Positions 44,305-53,855 are shown, counted from the first letter of the stretch. The stretch is DNA of 64,000 nucleotides from Burkholderia dolosa (GCF_902499135.1 NZ_CABVPR010000001.1:124001-188000); one strand, 5' to 3'. Numbers and translations are program-made. Notes: generated by a model not told the origin, from the letters alone.

Positions 44305-45792
44305 TTACTCGGCCGATGCCATGCGCCGGCACGCGAGCTGGTTCCACAGCGCAGCCGATCGGCTCCCGCTTCGGCAATACGCGAGCACGGGCTTCGCGAG
44401 CGAGTCGAGCAGCGCATCGAACGCGTCGACTTCCGCATCGCCGATCCGGTCGCGTTCGACCGGCAGATAACGCGCGTCCATCCCGAGTTCGCGCGCGACC
44501 GCGGCGATTGCGTCGAACGCGGGCTGATCGGCCTCTTCGCCGTCCGGCCGATTGCAGATCACCGAGCGGAAGCCGGCGCTGCGGATCGCTTTCAGGTCGT
44601 CCGGCACGATTTGCCGCGACGCGACGAACCCCGTCGACGCGGCCGATCGGCATTGCTCGATCGCGCGCCGGAAACAGTCGATCGCGAAGTCGACGTCCTG
44701 CTCGGTCGTAAAACGGCCGAAGCTGATGCGAACGGTGCGGCTCGCTGCATGCGCATCGACGCCGATCGCCGTCAGCACGTGGGACGGTGCGCCGCTGTTC
44801 GAATTGCACGCGGACGTCGACGACACGGCGAGCGCATCGCCGAGCATGAACGGGAAAAAGCCCGGCGCATTCACGGTGAGGCTCAGCGTGTGCGGGATGC
44901 GCCGCGCTGCCGCCGCGTTGTGCGTGACGTCGCCGAGCGCGAGCACCGCTTGTCGCAGCCGTGCGTTGAGCGCCGCGATTCGTGCGGTTTCGCCGGCGAG
45001 TTCGTCGGCTGCCAGTTCGCATGCGACGCCCATGCCGACGATCTGATGCGTCGCGAGCGTGCCCGAGCGCAGCCCGCGCTCGTGTCCGCCGCCATGAATC
45101 TGCGGTGCGATGCGGGCGGCGATTTCGCGGCGCACGTACAGCGCGCCGATCCCTTTCGGACCGTACACCTTGTGCGCGGACATCGACATCAGATCGATGC
45201 CGAGCGCGTGTACGTCGATCGGCGTCTTGCCGAGCGCCTGCGCGGCGTCGACGTGGAGCAGCGCGCCGGCCGCGTGCACGACGCGGGCGATCGCGCCGAC
45301 GTCGGTCAGCGTGCCGAGCTCGTTGTTCACGAGCATCAGCGATACGAGCCCGGTGTCGGGACCGATCGCCGCGGCCACTGCGTCCGCCGTGATTTCGCCG
45401 TCCGGTGTGGGCGACAGGAAGGTAACCGTCATGCCGCGCTTCGACAGGTTCGCCATCGTGTCGAGCACGGCCTTGTGCTCGATGCGGCTCGTGATCAGAT
45501 GGCGCCTGTCGGTCGCGGTATCCGCATAGCCTTTCAGCGCGAGGTTGTTCGACTCGGTGGCGCCCGACGTCCAGACGATTTCGTCCGCGTGCGCGCCGAT
45601 GAGCGCGGCGACCTGTTCGCGCGCGCGCTCGACCTTCTGCTTCGCGACGCGGCCGGCCGCGTGCGAGCTCGATGCAGGATTGCCGAAGATGCCGTCGATG
45701 CCGAGGCAGGCCGTCATCGCTTCGATGACTCGCGGGTCCGCGGGCGTCGTCGCCGCGTAGTCGAGGTAATGCAACCGGGTGCTATCGCTCAT
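44305..45792 (-). CDS. Cysteine desulfurase fused to a TIGR01244-type sulfur-transferase domain
   Basis: A 495-residue two-domain protein. Residues 1 to about 385 are a NifS/IscS-type PLP desulfurase: YLDYAATTPADPRV, SGATESNNLALKG, the PLP lysine in SMSAHKVYGPKGIGALY and the active-site cysteine in SSTSACNSNSGAPS. Residues about 398-495 (GFVASRQIVPDDLKAIRSAGF..., NRPDGEEADQP, LAYCRSGSRSA) match the TIGR01244 family, whose CRSG-SRS loop resembles phosphatase or rhodanese active sites. The fusion suggests direct persulfide transfer between the domains. No isc or suf genes are adjacent, so the role is probably specialised. Confidence 0.88.
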   Translation of the reverse strand: MSDSTRLHYLDYAATTPADPRVIEAMTACLGIDGIFGNPASSSHAAGRVAKQKVERAREQVAALIGAHADEIVWTSGATESNNLALKGYADTATDRRHLITSRIEHKAVLDTMANLSKRGMTVTFLSPTPDGEITADAVAAAIGPDTGLVSLMLVNNELGTLTDVGAIARVVHAAGALLHVDAAQALGKTPIDVHALGIDLMSMSAHKVYGPKGIGALYVRREIAARIAPQIHGGGHERGLRSGTLATHQIVGMGVACELAADELAGETARIAALNARLRQAVLALGDVTHNAAAARRIPHTLSLTVNAPGFFPFMLGDALAVSSTSACNSNSGAPSHVLTAIGVDAHAASRTVRISFGRFTTEQDVDFAIDCFRRAIEQCRSAASTGFVASRQIVPDDLKAIRSAGFRSVICNRPDGEEADQPAFDAIAAVARELGMDARYLPVERDRIGDAEVDAFDALLDSLAKPVLAYCRSGSRSAALWNQLACRRMASAE

Positions 45793-46070
45793 GTTTTTCT
45801 CTTGCGCTTCGGAACGGGAGAAATGATACGGGCGGCGACGGGGAAAAAGCCTCCAAATTGGGCTTTGTATTGCGTCGGAGATAGGAAAATATTTGCGCGA
45901 CGTGCGGTTGCGGAGAATCGGTTTCTTCGTCGGGTCGGCGGGATCGCGAGCCCGTGTCTATCGATCGGGATCGGAATCGGAATCGCGATCGGCCGCGCTT
46001 CCGCTTCGCGGCGGGCCTTCGACGGAAAATCGCCGACAGATTCAGAGAGGCTTCTGCGCGCCGCGCGTCG

Positions 46071-46865
46071 TCACTCGCCGTACACGTCGAAACTGAAGTA
46101 CTTTCTCGCGATCCTGTCGTAGGTGCCGTCGCTGCGCATGTCGGCTATCGCTCGATCGATCCGCGCCTCGAGATCCGTATCCTGCTTGCGTAAGCCGACC
46201 GCGGTGCCCACGCCGAAGATCGTCGGGTCGGTCAGCGGCTGTCCGGCAAACGCATAGTCGGCGCCTTCCGGCGTATCGAGAAAACCGTATTCGGCCTGCG
46301 CCGCATTCGTCAGCGTCGCGTCGAGCCGGCCGTCGACGAGGTCCGCATAGACGAGCTCCTGATCCTCGTACGACACGACGATCGCGCCGTCCGGCTCCCA
46401 GTACGTCTGCGCATAGCGTTCCTGCGTCGACCCTTGCACCACGCCGATCCTTTTGCCTTTCAGCGACGCCGGTGTCGGCAGCAGCCCCGCGCCTTTCCTC
46501 GCGACCAGCCGGGCGGGGATGTCGTACAGCTTCGACGAGAAAGCGATCTGTCGCGCGCGTTGCGGCGTGATGGACAGCGCCGACACGATGCCGTCGAATT
46601 TCCGCGCCTGTAACGCGGGGATGATGCTGTCGAAATCGCTCTCCACCCATACGCACCGCGCGTGCATGCGGCGGCAGATCTCGTTGCCGAGATCGATGTC
46701 GAAGCCGGTCAGGCTGCCGTCCGGTCGTTCCGAATGAAACGGCGGATAGCTTGTCGCGGTGCCGAAGCGAACCGTCGTCCAGTCGCCGGCATACGCGCTC
46801 GTCGTCGATATTGCCAACAGCACTATCGCCAGAAGATGCGGTTTCCTCATCTGCGTTTCGTCCAT
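46071..46865 (-). CDS. Periplasmic amino-acid-binding protein (HisJ/ArtJ type)
   Basis: A 264-residue family-3 solute-binding protein. A signal peptide (HLLAIVLLAISTTSAYA) is followed by VRFGTATSYPPFHSERPDGSLTGFDIDLGNEICRRM, the typical ligand-binding N-lobe, and SLKGKRIGVVQGSTQERYAQTYW in the C-lobe. Such proteins bind lysine, arginine, ornithine or histidine. The start could instead be the ATG at 46850. No permease or ATPase genes are nearby, so it is an orphan that may feed a transporter encoded elsewhere. Confidence 0.87.
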   Translation of the reverse strand: MDETQMRKPHLLAIVLLAISTTSAYAGDWTTVRFGTATSYPPFHSERPDGSLTGFDIDLGNEICRRMHARCVWVESDFDSIIPALQARKFDGIVSALSITPQRARQIAFSSKLYDIPARLVARKGAGLLPTPASLKGKRIGVVQGSTQERYAQTYWEPDGAIVVSYEDQELVYADLVDGRLDATLTNAAQAEYGFLDTPEGADYAFAGQPLTDPTIFGVGTAVGLRKQDTDLEARIDRAIADMRSDGTYDRIARKYFSFDVYGE

Positions 46866-47284
46866 GCCGGTTTGGTCATCGTTGGACGGGAGTTTAGGGG
46901 GCGTGCATTAGCCGACACTTAGTCGGCTCGGCGGGACGGTGGTTGTCGAACTGCTGTTGCAAGCGGGGCAGGTCGACAGGAGAGCGCGCCGTTTTTCGGG
47001 AAGAAGGAAAGGATGCCGCCGATCTGCAAGCGATGCGCGGTTCGGCGGAATGAAGGTCGGGAAGCGCGGAAGCGGTTCACGCACGGGCACGCTCGTACTT
47101 CGGCCAAGCTCGCGGCCGGGTACGCAGGTCGGGTGTCCCGATCGAATCCGACTGTGTCGTGGCGCGGCATAAGCGCCGGACGCGCGCCGCACGCGCTAAC
47201 ACTTTGCTCAGTCTCGCCGCGTACAGTTGCCGCGGCCGCTATGTTGCGGCGGATTCCACACAGGATTTCCCCGGTTACGCGCTT
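46866..47284. other. Divergent intergenic region, nothing specific seen
   Basis: About 420 bp separate the binding protein from the GH64-like gene. Both promoters must lie here. Short shadow frames only; I could not assign boxes with confidence. Confidence 0.4.
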
Positions 47285-48658
47285 ATGATCCGAATCCTTC
47301 AAACCAGCATGCTTCGGCGTTTGCCGCTATTGCTCGCTGCCTGCTTCCTGTCCGGTTGCGGCGGTTCGAGCAGCGGATCCTCCGACGATCCAGAGCTTGC
47401 GCAGGCATCCATGATGAAAAGCGCGGCGCCGGCGACGATCGCTTATTCGCAGCTCCCGGACGGATCGTTTGCGCTCCACCTGAAAAATGCCAGTGACGGC
47501 CGCCTTCCGGACGATCAAATCTACGTTGAAATCGTGAGTCAGCCGGACGGGAAGGTCACGGCCGTCGACGCGACGAGTACGAACGTTCCGGACGGGCCGG
47601 AAGGCGACGGCACGCTCGGTGCGGTCGGTACGTTGACTAGTGGCGACGATCTCGCCGCTCACGCGTTCACGCTTGCGCAACTGACGAATCACACGCTGTA
47701 CCTGCCCGGCGATGCGCGGTACCTCGGCACCCGCATTTACGTGTCGGTTCGCCGGCGGCTGCAGATGCCGGTCAATGCGGTCGCGGACGGCTACACGCAG
47801 CCGAACATCGAGAATCCGTCGGATCCGAACTATGCGACGCCGTTCGACTGGTTCGAGATGACGTATGCACCGCAAGGCCATCCGAAGGTGGCGTTCGGCG
47901 GCAACATCACGCAGGTCGACGGATTCAGTATTCCGATGTCGTTCGAAGTGAAGGGTGTCGGCAATACCGACATCAAGCGCGGCATCACGCTGGGCGTGGG
48001 ATCGTCGTCCGGCGTCGACACGCGCGACCAGTTGATGAACAAGTATCTCGATCAGCCTGGACTGGACGAGCCGTTCAGGACGCTGGTACAGAAAGATCGC
48101 GACGACGAGGTGATACGGCTCGTCGCACCGTATCACGGCGCCGCTTTCAAGCCCGGCGGCGCAGCGCAACGCTATTTCGACGGCTACGTCGACCACGTGT
48201 GGCGGTACTACTCGATTCATGAGCTCGACTTCAACGACCAGGCGGACGGCACCGGCAATCGATATCGAGGGCGTGTAGTGCCGGGCGCGAACGGCGAGCG
48301 GGTTTTCCGTGTCAGCCGCAACGACGGCCCGACGTTCGACATCGCCAAACCCGGCACCGACGACGTCTTTACCAACAACGGCACGCTGCAGCCCGGAGGA
48401 ACCGACGCCAATGCGTTCGGTGCGCTGCTCGCTGCCGCGATCAACCGGCATGTCGCGACCCGCGCCCGGAACTGGCTCGATCCGTCGAGTTTTTATCGGG
48501 CGTCGCCGTCGAATCAGTGGGCGCACTTCTGGCACCAGGTGAGTATCGACGGGCTTGCGTACGGGATGGGGTTCGACGATACCGCCGACCAAAGCTCGGT
48601 CGCCATCCTGCCTGCCGACGAGAATCTGAAGAGCCTGACGATCTCGATCGGGTGGTAA
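47285..48658 (+). CDS. Lipoprotein resembling GH64 beta-1,3-glucanase
   Basis: A 457-residue exported protein with a lipobox (FLSGC) followed by a Ser/Gly/Asp linker. The body has the pattern of glycoside hydrolase family 64: FDWFEMTYAPQGHPKVAFGGNITQVDGFSIPMSFEV in the middle (acidic residues at the Glu and Asp of WFEMTY and TQVD) and HQVSIDGLAYGMGFDDTADQSSVAILPADENLKSLTISIGW at the end. GH64 enzymes cut fungal cell-wall laminarin; an antifungal or scavenging role is possible. The family call rests on remembered motifs. Confidence 0.7.
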   Translation: MIRILQTSMLRRLPLLLAACFLSGCGGSSSGSSDDPELAQASMMKSAAPATIAYSQLPDGSFALHLKNASDGRLPDDQIYVEIVSQPDGKVTAVDATSTNVPDGPEGDGTLGAVGTLTSGDDLAAHAFTLAQLTNHTLYLPGDARYLGTRIYVSVRRRLQMPVNAVADGYTQPNIENPSDPNYATPFDWFEMTYAPQGHPKVAFGGNITQVDGFSIPMSFEVKGVGNTDIKRGITLGVGSSSGVDTRDQLMNKYLDQPGLDEPFRTLVQKDRDDEVIRLVAPYHGAAFKPGGAAQRYFDGYVDHVWRYYSIHELDFNDQADGTGNRYRGRVVPGANGERVFRVSRNDGPTFDIAKPGTDDVFTNNGTLQPGGTDANAFGALLAAAINRHVATRARNWLDPSSFYRASPSNQWAHFWHQVSIDGLAYGMGFDDTADQSSVAILPADENLKSLTISIGW

Positions 48659-49122
48659 GCGATCGACGTCGCGCGTGCGGTTGCGGAAGTTTGACCGGCT
48701 GGCAGATCGGATCGCGGCCGAATGCGGTCGACATGTGCGGCCGGTTTCGATGCGGCGACACGATTTGCGCTCGCGCAACCGCGTGGGACAAGTCGGTCTG
48801 CCGGCGGACGGGAACGCGGGAAGCGGGGTTCGGGCGGGGGAATGGCGGTGTGCGGGGGCGGCGTGTGGTCGTGTCGCGCTGCGAGCGAGCCGCGGAACTG
48901 CCCCCGGCCCCCACGCATGCGGTGCATGCCGCGTTCTTGCACCGAACATGCGTGTGCCGATCACGGCGAGCCGCTGCGACGTGTCGGCGAAAGCTGGTTC
49001 TAAGCCGCTGAAGGAGTGACGCCGTAGCTCGTTAACCGATGGTTGTGCATGCACCGGTATCGGCGGGCGTTTTCGCTTGAAACGATTCGAAGTTGCTCGT
49101 CACACTCGACATTCCCCATCTG
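48659..49122. other. Intergenic region between GH64-like gene and glmS ends
   Basis: About 460 bp between convergent stops with no supportable gene. No T-tailed terminator stands out. The part nearest glmS would be the Tn7 insertion site. Confidence 0.45.
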
Positions 49123-49158
49123 TCACTCCACCGTCACCGACTTGGCCAGATTCCTCGG
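49095..49158 (-). other. Predicted unoccupied attTn7 site at the end of glmS
   Basis: Tn7 recognises the last codons of glmS and inserts about 25 bp past the stop, here near position 49098 on the minus strand. The glmS C-terminus (NLAKSVTVE) is intact, and no transposon end or tns gene follows, so the site is empty. Position inferred from known Tn7 behaviour. Confidence 0.5.
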
Positions 49159-50952
49159 CTTGTCGATATCCGTCCCCCTCGCCAACGCCGCGTGATACGC
49201 GAGCAATTGCATCGGGATCGTATGCAGGATCGGCGACAGCGGTCCGTAGTATTCGTTGAGCCGAATCACGTCGATCCCGTTGCCCGGCGACAACCCGCAG
49301 TCCACGTCGGCAAACACGAACAGTCGCCCGTTGCGCGCGCTGACCTCGTGCATGTTCGACCGCAGCTTCTCGAGCAGCATGTCGTTCGGCGCGACCGCGA
49401 TCACCGGCATCTCGTTGCTGACGAGCGCGAGCGGCCCGTGCTTCAGCTCGCCGGCCGGATACGCCTCCGCGTGAATATACGAAATCTCCTTCATCTTCAG
49501 CGCCCCTTCGAGCGCGATCGGATAGTGCATGCCGCGGCCGAGGAACAGCATGTCGTCGCGGCGGGCGAGCAGTTCCGACCAGCCCATGATCTGCGGCTCG
49601 AGCGCGAGCACCTTCGACATCGCGTCCGGCAGATGGCGCAGCGCGCGCAGATGCGTTTTTTCGTCGTCGTCGCTCAATCGCCCACGCACCTGCGCAAGCG
49701 AAAGCGTGAGCAGGAACAGCGCGACGAGCTGCGTCGTGAACGCCTTCGTCGACGCGACGCCGATCTCGATCCCCGCGCGCGTGACGAACTGCAGCGTGCA
49801 TTCGGGCATCAGCGCACTCGTCGCGACGTTGCAGATCGCGAGCGTATGCGTCATCCCGCGCTGCTTCGCGACGTGCACCGCGCCGAGCACGTCGGCCGTC
49901 TCGCCGCTCTGCGACACGGCGACGACGAGCGTGCGCGGATTCGGCACGCTGTCGCGATAGCGGAATTCGCTCGCGATCTCGACGCTCGTCGGCAGCTTCG
50001 CGATGCTCTCGATCCAGTATTTCGCGGTGAGCGCCGCGTGGTAGCTGCCGCCGCACGCGAGCAGCAGCACCGAATCGACGTCGTTGAACACGCGCCACGC
50101 GCGATCGCCGAACAGCTCAGGCATGATCGACGCGACGTCGAGCAGCGTGTCGGCGACGGCCTGCGGCTGTTCGAAGATCTCCTTCTGCATGTAGTAGCGA
50201 TACGAGCCGAGGTCGGCCGCGCCGCTGTGCGCGGCGACGCGCTGCACCGGACGATCGACGCGCTGCCCGGCCGCATCGACGATCCAGTAGCGATGCAGCT
50301 GAATATCGGCGACGTCGCCGTTCTCGAGATACGCGATGCGATCGGTGATGCCGGACAGCGCGATCGCATCGGACGCAAGGAAGTTCTCGCCTTCGCCGAC
50401 GCCGACGACGAGCGGCATCCCGTCGCGCGCGCCGACGATCCGGTGCGGCTCGTCGCGGCACATCACCGCGATCGCGTAGCTGCCGCGCAGCCGCGCGACC
50501 GCGCGGCGCACCGCGTCGAACAGGTCGCCGTCGTACAGATGATCGATCAGATGCGCGATCGCTTCGCTGTCGGTCTGGCTCGCGAACACGTAGCCGTGCG
50601 CTTCGAGCTCCGCGCGCAGCGCGTCGCAGTTCTCGATGATCCCGTTATGCGACAGCGCGATGCGAGCGTTCGCATCGCTCGGCGAGAAGTGCGGATGCGC
50701 ATTCAGCGTGACGGGCGCGCCGTGCGTCGCCCAGCGCGTATGCGCGATGCCGGTGTAGCCGGACAGCCGTTGCGCGGCGATGTCGCGCTGCAGGTTCGCG
50801 ACGCGATCGACGCTGCGCGCCCGCGCGAGCGCGCGGTCACGGTACACGACGACGCCGCACGAGTCGTAGCCGCGATATTCGAGCCGTTTGAGCCCGTCGA
50901 CGAGGTTCGGGAGGATGTCCCGCTGGGCAACCGCCCCGACAATTCCACACAT
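49123..50952 (-). CDS. glmS: Glutamine--fructose-6-phosphate aminotransferase (isomerizing)
   Basis: A 609-residue enzyme that makes glucosamine-6-phosphate for peptidoglycan and LPS. The N-terminal nucleophile cysteine is in [21 protein letters not shown], the glutaminase domain has [16 protein letters not shown], and two SIS domains follow ([70 protein letters not shown]). Length and C-terminus ([13 protein letters not shown]) are normal. It diverges from an Lrp-type regulator across an AT-rich promoter with two large palindromes, an unusual form of control for glmS. Probably one of several copies in the genome. Confidence 0.96.
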   Translation of the reverse strand: MCGIVGAVAQRDILPNLVDGLKRLEYRGYDSCGVVVYRDRALARARSVDRVANLQRDIAAQRLSGYTGIAHTRWATHGAPVTLNAHPHFSPSDANARIALSHNGIIENCDALRAELEAHGYVFASQTDSEAIAHLIDHLYDGDLFDAVRRAVARLRGSYAIAVMCRDEPHRIVGARDGMPLVVGVGEGENFLASDAIALSGITDRIAYLENGDVADIQLHRYWIVDAAGQRVDRPVQRVAAHSGAADLGSYRYYMQKEIFEQPQAVADTLLDVASIMPELFGDRAWRVFNDVDSVLLLACGGSYHAALTAKYWIESIAKLPTSVEIASEFRYRDSVPNPRTLVVAVSQSGETADVLGAVHVAKQRGMTHTLAICNVATSALMPECTLQFVTRAGIEIGVASTKAFTTQLVALFLLTLSLAQVRGRLSDDDEKTHLRALRHLPDAMSKVLALEPQIMGWSELLARRDDMLFLGRGMHYPIALEGALKMKEISYIHAEAYPAGELKHGPLALVSNEMPVIAVAPNDMLLEKLRSNMHEVSARNGRLFVFADVDCGLSPGNGIDVIRLNEYYGPLSPILHTIPMQLLAYHAALARGTDIDKPRNLAKSVTVE

Positions 50953-51009
50953 GCTCTGCTCCGTAAGATCGTGTCCGAATCGATGACAGCGATGGTAGAA
51001 GCGGTGCTA

Positions 51010-51083
51010 TGGAATTTAATTTCAAAATATAGACGTAAATGAAATGGGATCGCGATCGGCTATGATGTTGAAATTAAATTTCA
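51010..51083. promoter_or_regulatory. Paired Lrp-type palindromes between glmS and the Lrp gene
   Basis: TGAAATTAAATTTCA (51069-51083) is a perfect 15-bp palindrome; TGGAATTTAATTTCA (51010-51024) is the same site with one mismatched pair, in inverted orientation. Their centres are 59 bp apart, close to an integral number of helical turns, which suits a wrapped Lrp/AsnC octamer. The right site lies directly after a TATGAT box (51061-51066) for the Lrp gene. Confidence 0.65.
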
Positions 51084-51105
51084 CATCCGACCAGGCGATT
51101 CACCG

Positions 51106-51603
51106 ATGGCGACCCTTACCCTCGACGATCTCGATCTGCGCATCCTCGCGATCCTGCAGGACGACGCGTCGCTCTCGAACCTGCAACTGGCCGAGCGCGC
51201 GCTGTCGTCGCCGCCGACCTGCATGCGCCGCGTGCGCCGGCTCGTCGACGCCGGCGTGATTCGTCGGCAGGTCGCGATGCTCGATCCGGCCGCGATCGGC
51301 ACGACGGTCACCGCGATCATCGAGATCAGTCTCGACCGGCAAACGGCCGAGGACTACGACGCGTTCGAAACCTACGTGTGCGCGGAGCCGGCAGTCACGC
51401 AGTGCTATCGCGTGTCGCCGGGGCCGGATTTCATCGTGATCGCCGATCTGGCCGACGTCGCCGAATACGACGAGTTCGCGCGGCGGCTATTCACCGGCGC
51501 GTCGAACGTGCGCAACGTGCGGACGTTCTTCTCGACGCATCGCGCGAAGTTCGAGACGAACGCGCAGGTCGCGCATGCGATGCGCAAGCGCAGCGGCCGG
51601 TGA
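51106..51603 (+). CDS. Lrp/AsnC-family transcriptional regulator
   Basis: A 165-residue regulator. The helix-turn-helix is LTLDDLDLRILAILQDDASLSNLQLAERALSSPPTCMRRVRRLVDAGVI; a RAM-like domain (TTVTAIIEISLDRQTAEDYDAFETYVCAEPAVTQCYRVSPGPDFIVIADLADVAEYDEFARRLFTGASNVRNVRTFFS) follows. It is divergent from glmS, and the intergenic palindromes suggest it represses itself and controls glmS. Effector unknown; an amino acid or amino sugar is possible. Confidence 0.9.
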   Translation: MATLTLDDLDLRILAILQDDASLSNLQLAERALSSPPTCMRRVRRLVDAGVIRRQVAMLDPAAIGTTVTAIIEISLDRQTAEDYDAFETYVCAEPAVTQCYRVSPGPDFIVIADLADVAEYDEFARRLFTGASNVRNVRTFFSTHRAKFETNAQVAHAMRKRSGR

Positions 51604-51649
51604 ACGGACTGCGGGCCGCCGCCGCGCGATCGGCAGAGAACCGCAGCGC

Positions 51650-52183
51650 TCAGAACGCGAGCGCCTGCTGCGCCGGATGATGCGCGCCGCGCCGGAACCC
51701 GGCGCCTTCGAGCGACAGCAGCGCACGCTTGCGCTCGATGCCGCCCGCGTAGCCGGTCAGGCTGCCGGACGCGCCGACGACGCGATGGCACGGCACGATG
51801 ATCGATATCGGGTTGCGACCGACCGCGCCGCCGACCGCGCGCGCGGCGCTCATCGGCAGCCCGACGCGTTCGGTGAGTTCGCCGTACGACACGAGCGTGC
51901 CGAACGGAATCGCGAGCAGTTCGTTCCACACGCTTTGCTGAAACGCGCTGCCGCGCGGCCGAATCGGCACCGAGAACGTCGTGCGCGCGCCGGCGAAGTA
52001 TTCGGCGATTTCGTGCGCGATCGTGCGCGCGAGCGGCGCGTTGCCGAGCACGTCGGCGTCCGGTGCGATCGCGAGCGGCGGATAGTACTTCTGGCCGACG
52101 AAGAACAGCCCGGTCAGCGCATCGTCTTCGATGCGCACGGCGATGTCGCCGAGCGGGCTGGAAATCAGATGAGCGGGAGTCAT
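51650..52183 (-). CDS. ogt: Methylated-DNA--protein-cysteine methyltransferase
   Basis: A 177-residue suicide repair protein that removes methyl groups from O6-methylguanine. The acceptor cysteine is in IIVPCHRVVGASGSLTGYAGGIERKRALLSLEGA, and the DNA-binding helix region FQQSVWNELLAIPFGTLVSYGELTERVG is typical. The start overlaps the Ada-AlkA stop (ATGA), so it is translationally coupled as the second gene of a two-gene repair operon. A GGAGATG ribosome binding site lies within the upstream gene. Confidence 0.94.
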   Translation of the reverse strand: MTPAHLISSPLGDIAVRIEDDALTGLFFVGQKYYPPLAIAPDADVLGNAPLARTIAHEIAEYFAGARTTFSVPIRPRGSAFQQSVWNELLAIPFGTLVSYGELTERVGLPMSAARAVGGAVGRNPISIIVPCHRVVGASGSLTGYAGGIERKRALLSLEGAGFRRGAHHPAQQALAF

Positions 52184-53649
52184 CGCAAAGCATCTCCATG
52201 AAGGCGCCACACGTGTAGCGCCGCATACGCGCGCCACGGCGCCCAGCGCGCGTCGTCCGGCGCGGACGACATCGTGCGCGGCGGGCGCTCGGCGGCGCGT
52301 TCGCGAAGCAGCTCGACGTCGGCCGGAAAAGCATTCGGCCACGCCATCGCGCGCATTGCGACGTATTGCACCGCGCGTTCGTCGAAACCGGGCATCGCAC
52401 GCAGCGCGGCGAGCGTCGCGTCGAGCGGCGCCATCGGTTCGAGCGCGAGCGTACCGTCGGCCACCGCTCGGGCGAGCGCGACGATTGCTTGCGCCGGCGC
52501 GTTGGCGATGCCGATTTCCCGGAGCGCAGCCGCCGGCAGACCGGCCAGCGTCGCGGCAGACGGCAGCGTGTGCGTCAGGCCCGGCAACGCGGGCGGCGCG
52601 CCGTTCAGCGGCGTGCCGAACCGTTCGGCGATGCGCGCGACAAAGGCGCCCGCGTGCGCTGCCGCAAGATCTTCGCCGGCGACCGCGCGCATCGCGATCT
52701 CGAGCCCGTCGAACGCGCCGGGCACGCGCAATCCGGGCGAGCCGTCCGCGAGTTCGCCGAGATGCGCGTCGATCACGTCGGGACGGCTGTCGAGATCGAA
52801 CAGCCGCCGCACGCGCGCGAGCACGGCCGGTACGACCGGCGTCAGCGTGGACGATACGGTGACGGCGAGCGCGAACCGGTTCGGCACGTGGGCGACGGAC
52901 ACCCAGCCGGTCAGGCGGCCGCCGCCGCGCGGTGCCGGCAGTTCGACGGTGCGCGCATAGCGCTGCGCATCGACCTGCTCGACGCCGTCGATCTGCCGCT
53001 GCGCGAGAAAGCGCATCAGTTCGACCCACGCGAACGGCGGCCGGTAAGGCAGCGGGAACGTCATGTCGCCGCCGGCGTTCGCGCCCGCACCCGCGCCTTT
53101 GCGCACGCGCAGCGGGTTCAGCCCGTAGCGCTGCCGGAACAGGTCGTTGAAGCGGCGGACGCTGCCGAACCCGGCCGTCGAGGCCACGACGGCCAGCGGC
53201 AACGCCGTGTCGGTCAGCAGCCGCTTCGCCATCAGCAGCCGCTGCGTCTGCGCGAATTCGACCGGCGACACGCCGAACTGCGCGGTGAAGATCCGGCGCA
53301 GATGCCGCTCGGTCACGCCGACGCGCCGCGCGAGCGCGTCGACCGAGTGTGCGTTCAGATAGCCGTCTTCGATCAGCATCGCGGCTGCGTCGGCCAGATT
53401 GCCGGACAGGTCGAGCAGCCCGTGCCCCGGCGCGAGTTCGGGCCGGCAGCGCATGCACGGCCGAAAGCCCGCCTTCTCGGCGGCTGCGGCGGTCGGGAAG
53501 TAGCGGCAGTGGCCGGCTTTCGGCGGCTTCACCGGACAGACCGGGCGGCAATACACGCCGGTCGTCGTGACGCCGACGAAGAACCAGCCGTCGAAGCGGC
53601 GGTTCCGCGACAGCAGCGCGTCGTAGCAGGTGTCGGGATCGAAGTGCAT
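52180..53649 (-). CDS. Ada-type regulator fused to AlkA DNA glycosylase
   Basis: A 489-residue fusion. The N-terminal Ada zinc domain has Cys34, Cys38, Cys65 and Cys68 with exactly the spacing of E. coli Ada (38/42/69/72); Cys34 would accept methyl from phosphotriesters. An AraC-type helix-turn-helix pair follows (LARRVGVTERHLRRIFTAQFGVSPVEFAQTQRLLMAKRLL). The C-terminal half is an AlkA-like 3-methyladenine glycosylase, ending with the HhH region AMPGFDERAVQYVAMRAMAWPNAFPADVELL that carries the catalytic aspartate. The ATG at 53649 is preferred over upstream alternatives. It senses and repairs alkylation damage. Confidence 0.9.
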   Translation of the reverse strand: MHFDPDTCYDALLSRNRRFDGWFFVGVTTTGVYCRPVCPVKPPKAGHCRYFPTAAAAEKAGFRPCMRCRPELAPGHGLLDLSGNLADAAAMLIEDGYLNAHSVDALARRVGVTERHLRRIFTAQFGVSPVEFAQTQRLLMAKRLLTDTALPLAVVASTAGFGSVRRFNDLFRQRYGLNPLRVRKGAGAGANAGGDMTFPLPYRPPFAWVELMRFLAQRQIDGVEQVDAQRYARTVELPAPRGGGRLTGWVSVAHVPNRFALAVTVSSTLTPVVPAVLARVRRLFDLDSRPDVIDAHLGELADGSPGLRVPGAFDGLEIAMRAVAGEDLAAAHAGAFVARIAERFGTPLNGAPPALPGLTHTLPSAATLAGLPAAALREIGIANAPAQAIVALARAVADGTLALEPMAPLDATLAALRAMPGFDERAVQYVAMRAMAWPNAFPADVELLRERAAERPPRTMSSAPDDARWAPWRAYAALHVWRLHGDALR

Positions 53650-53855
53650 GCGGCGACTGTAACGCATCCGCGCGCCGCGTTCTGGCCGAAATCGGACATG
53701 TGTATCGGCGTGCCGCGCGCGCCGCGTCGGTGTGGAAAACGGATAGAAAACGATTAATGCCACATTGCGAAGCAGTCGTCTTTTTTCGGCCGTCGAAATT
53801 GAGACGACTCATCGAAATCCCGGACTGACAGCGTACAGTCGGCCGCCGTATGCTC
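53650..53855. other. Promoter region between ada-alkA and the hexuronate transporter
   Basis: Divergent intergenic DNA that must hold the ada promoter. No Ada box is claimed. AT-rich steps occur near 53745-53800. The LacI-type operator follows at 53856. Confidence 0.4.
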
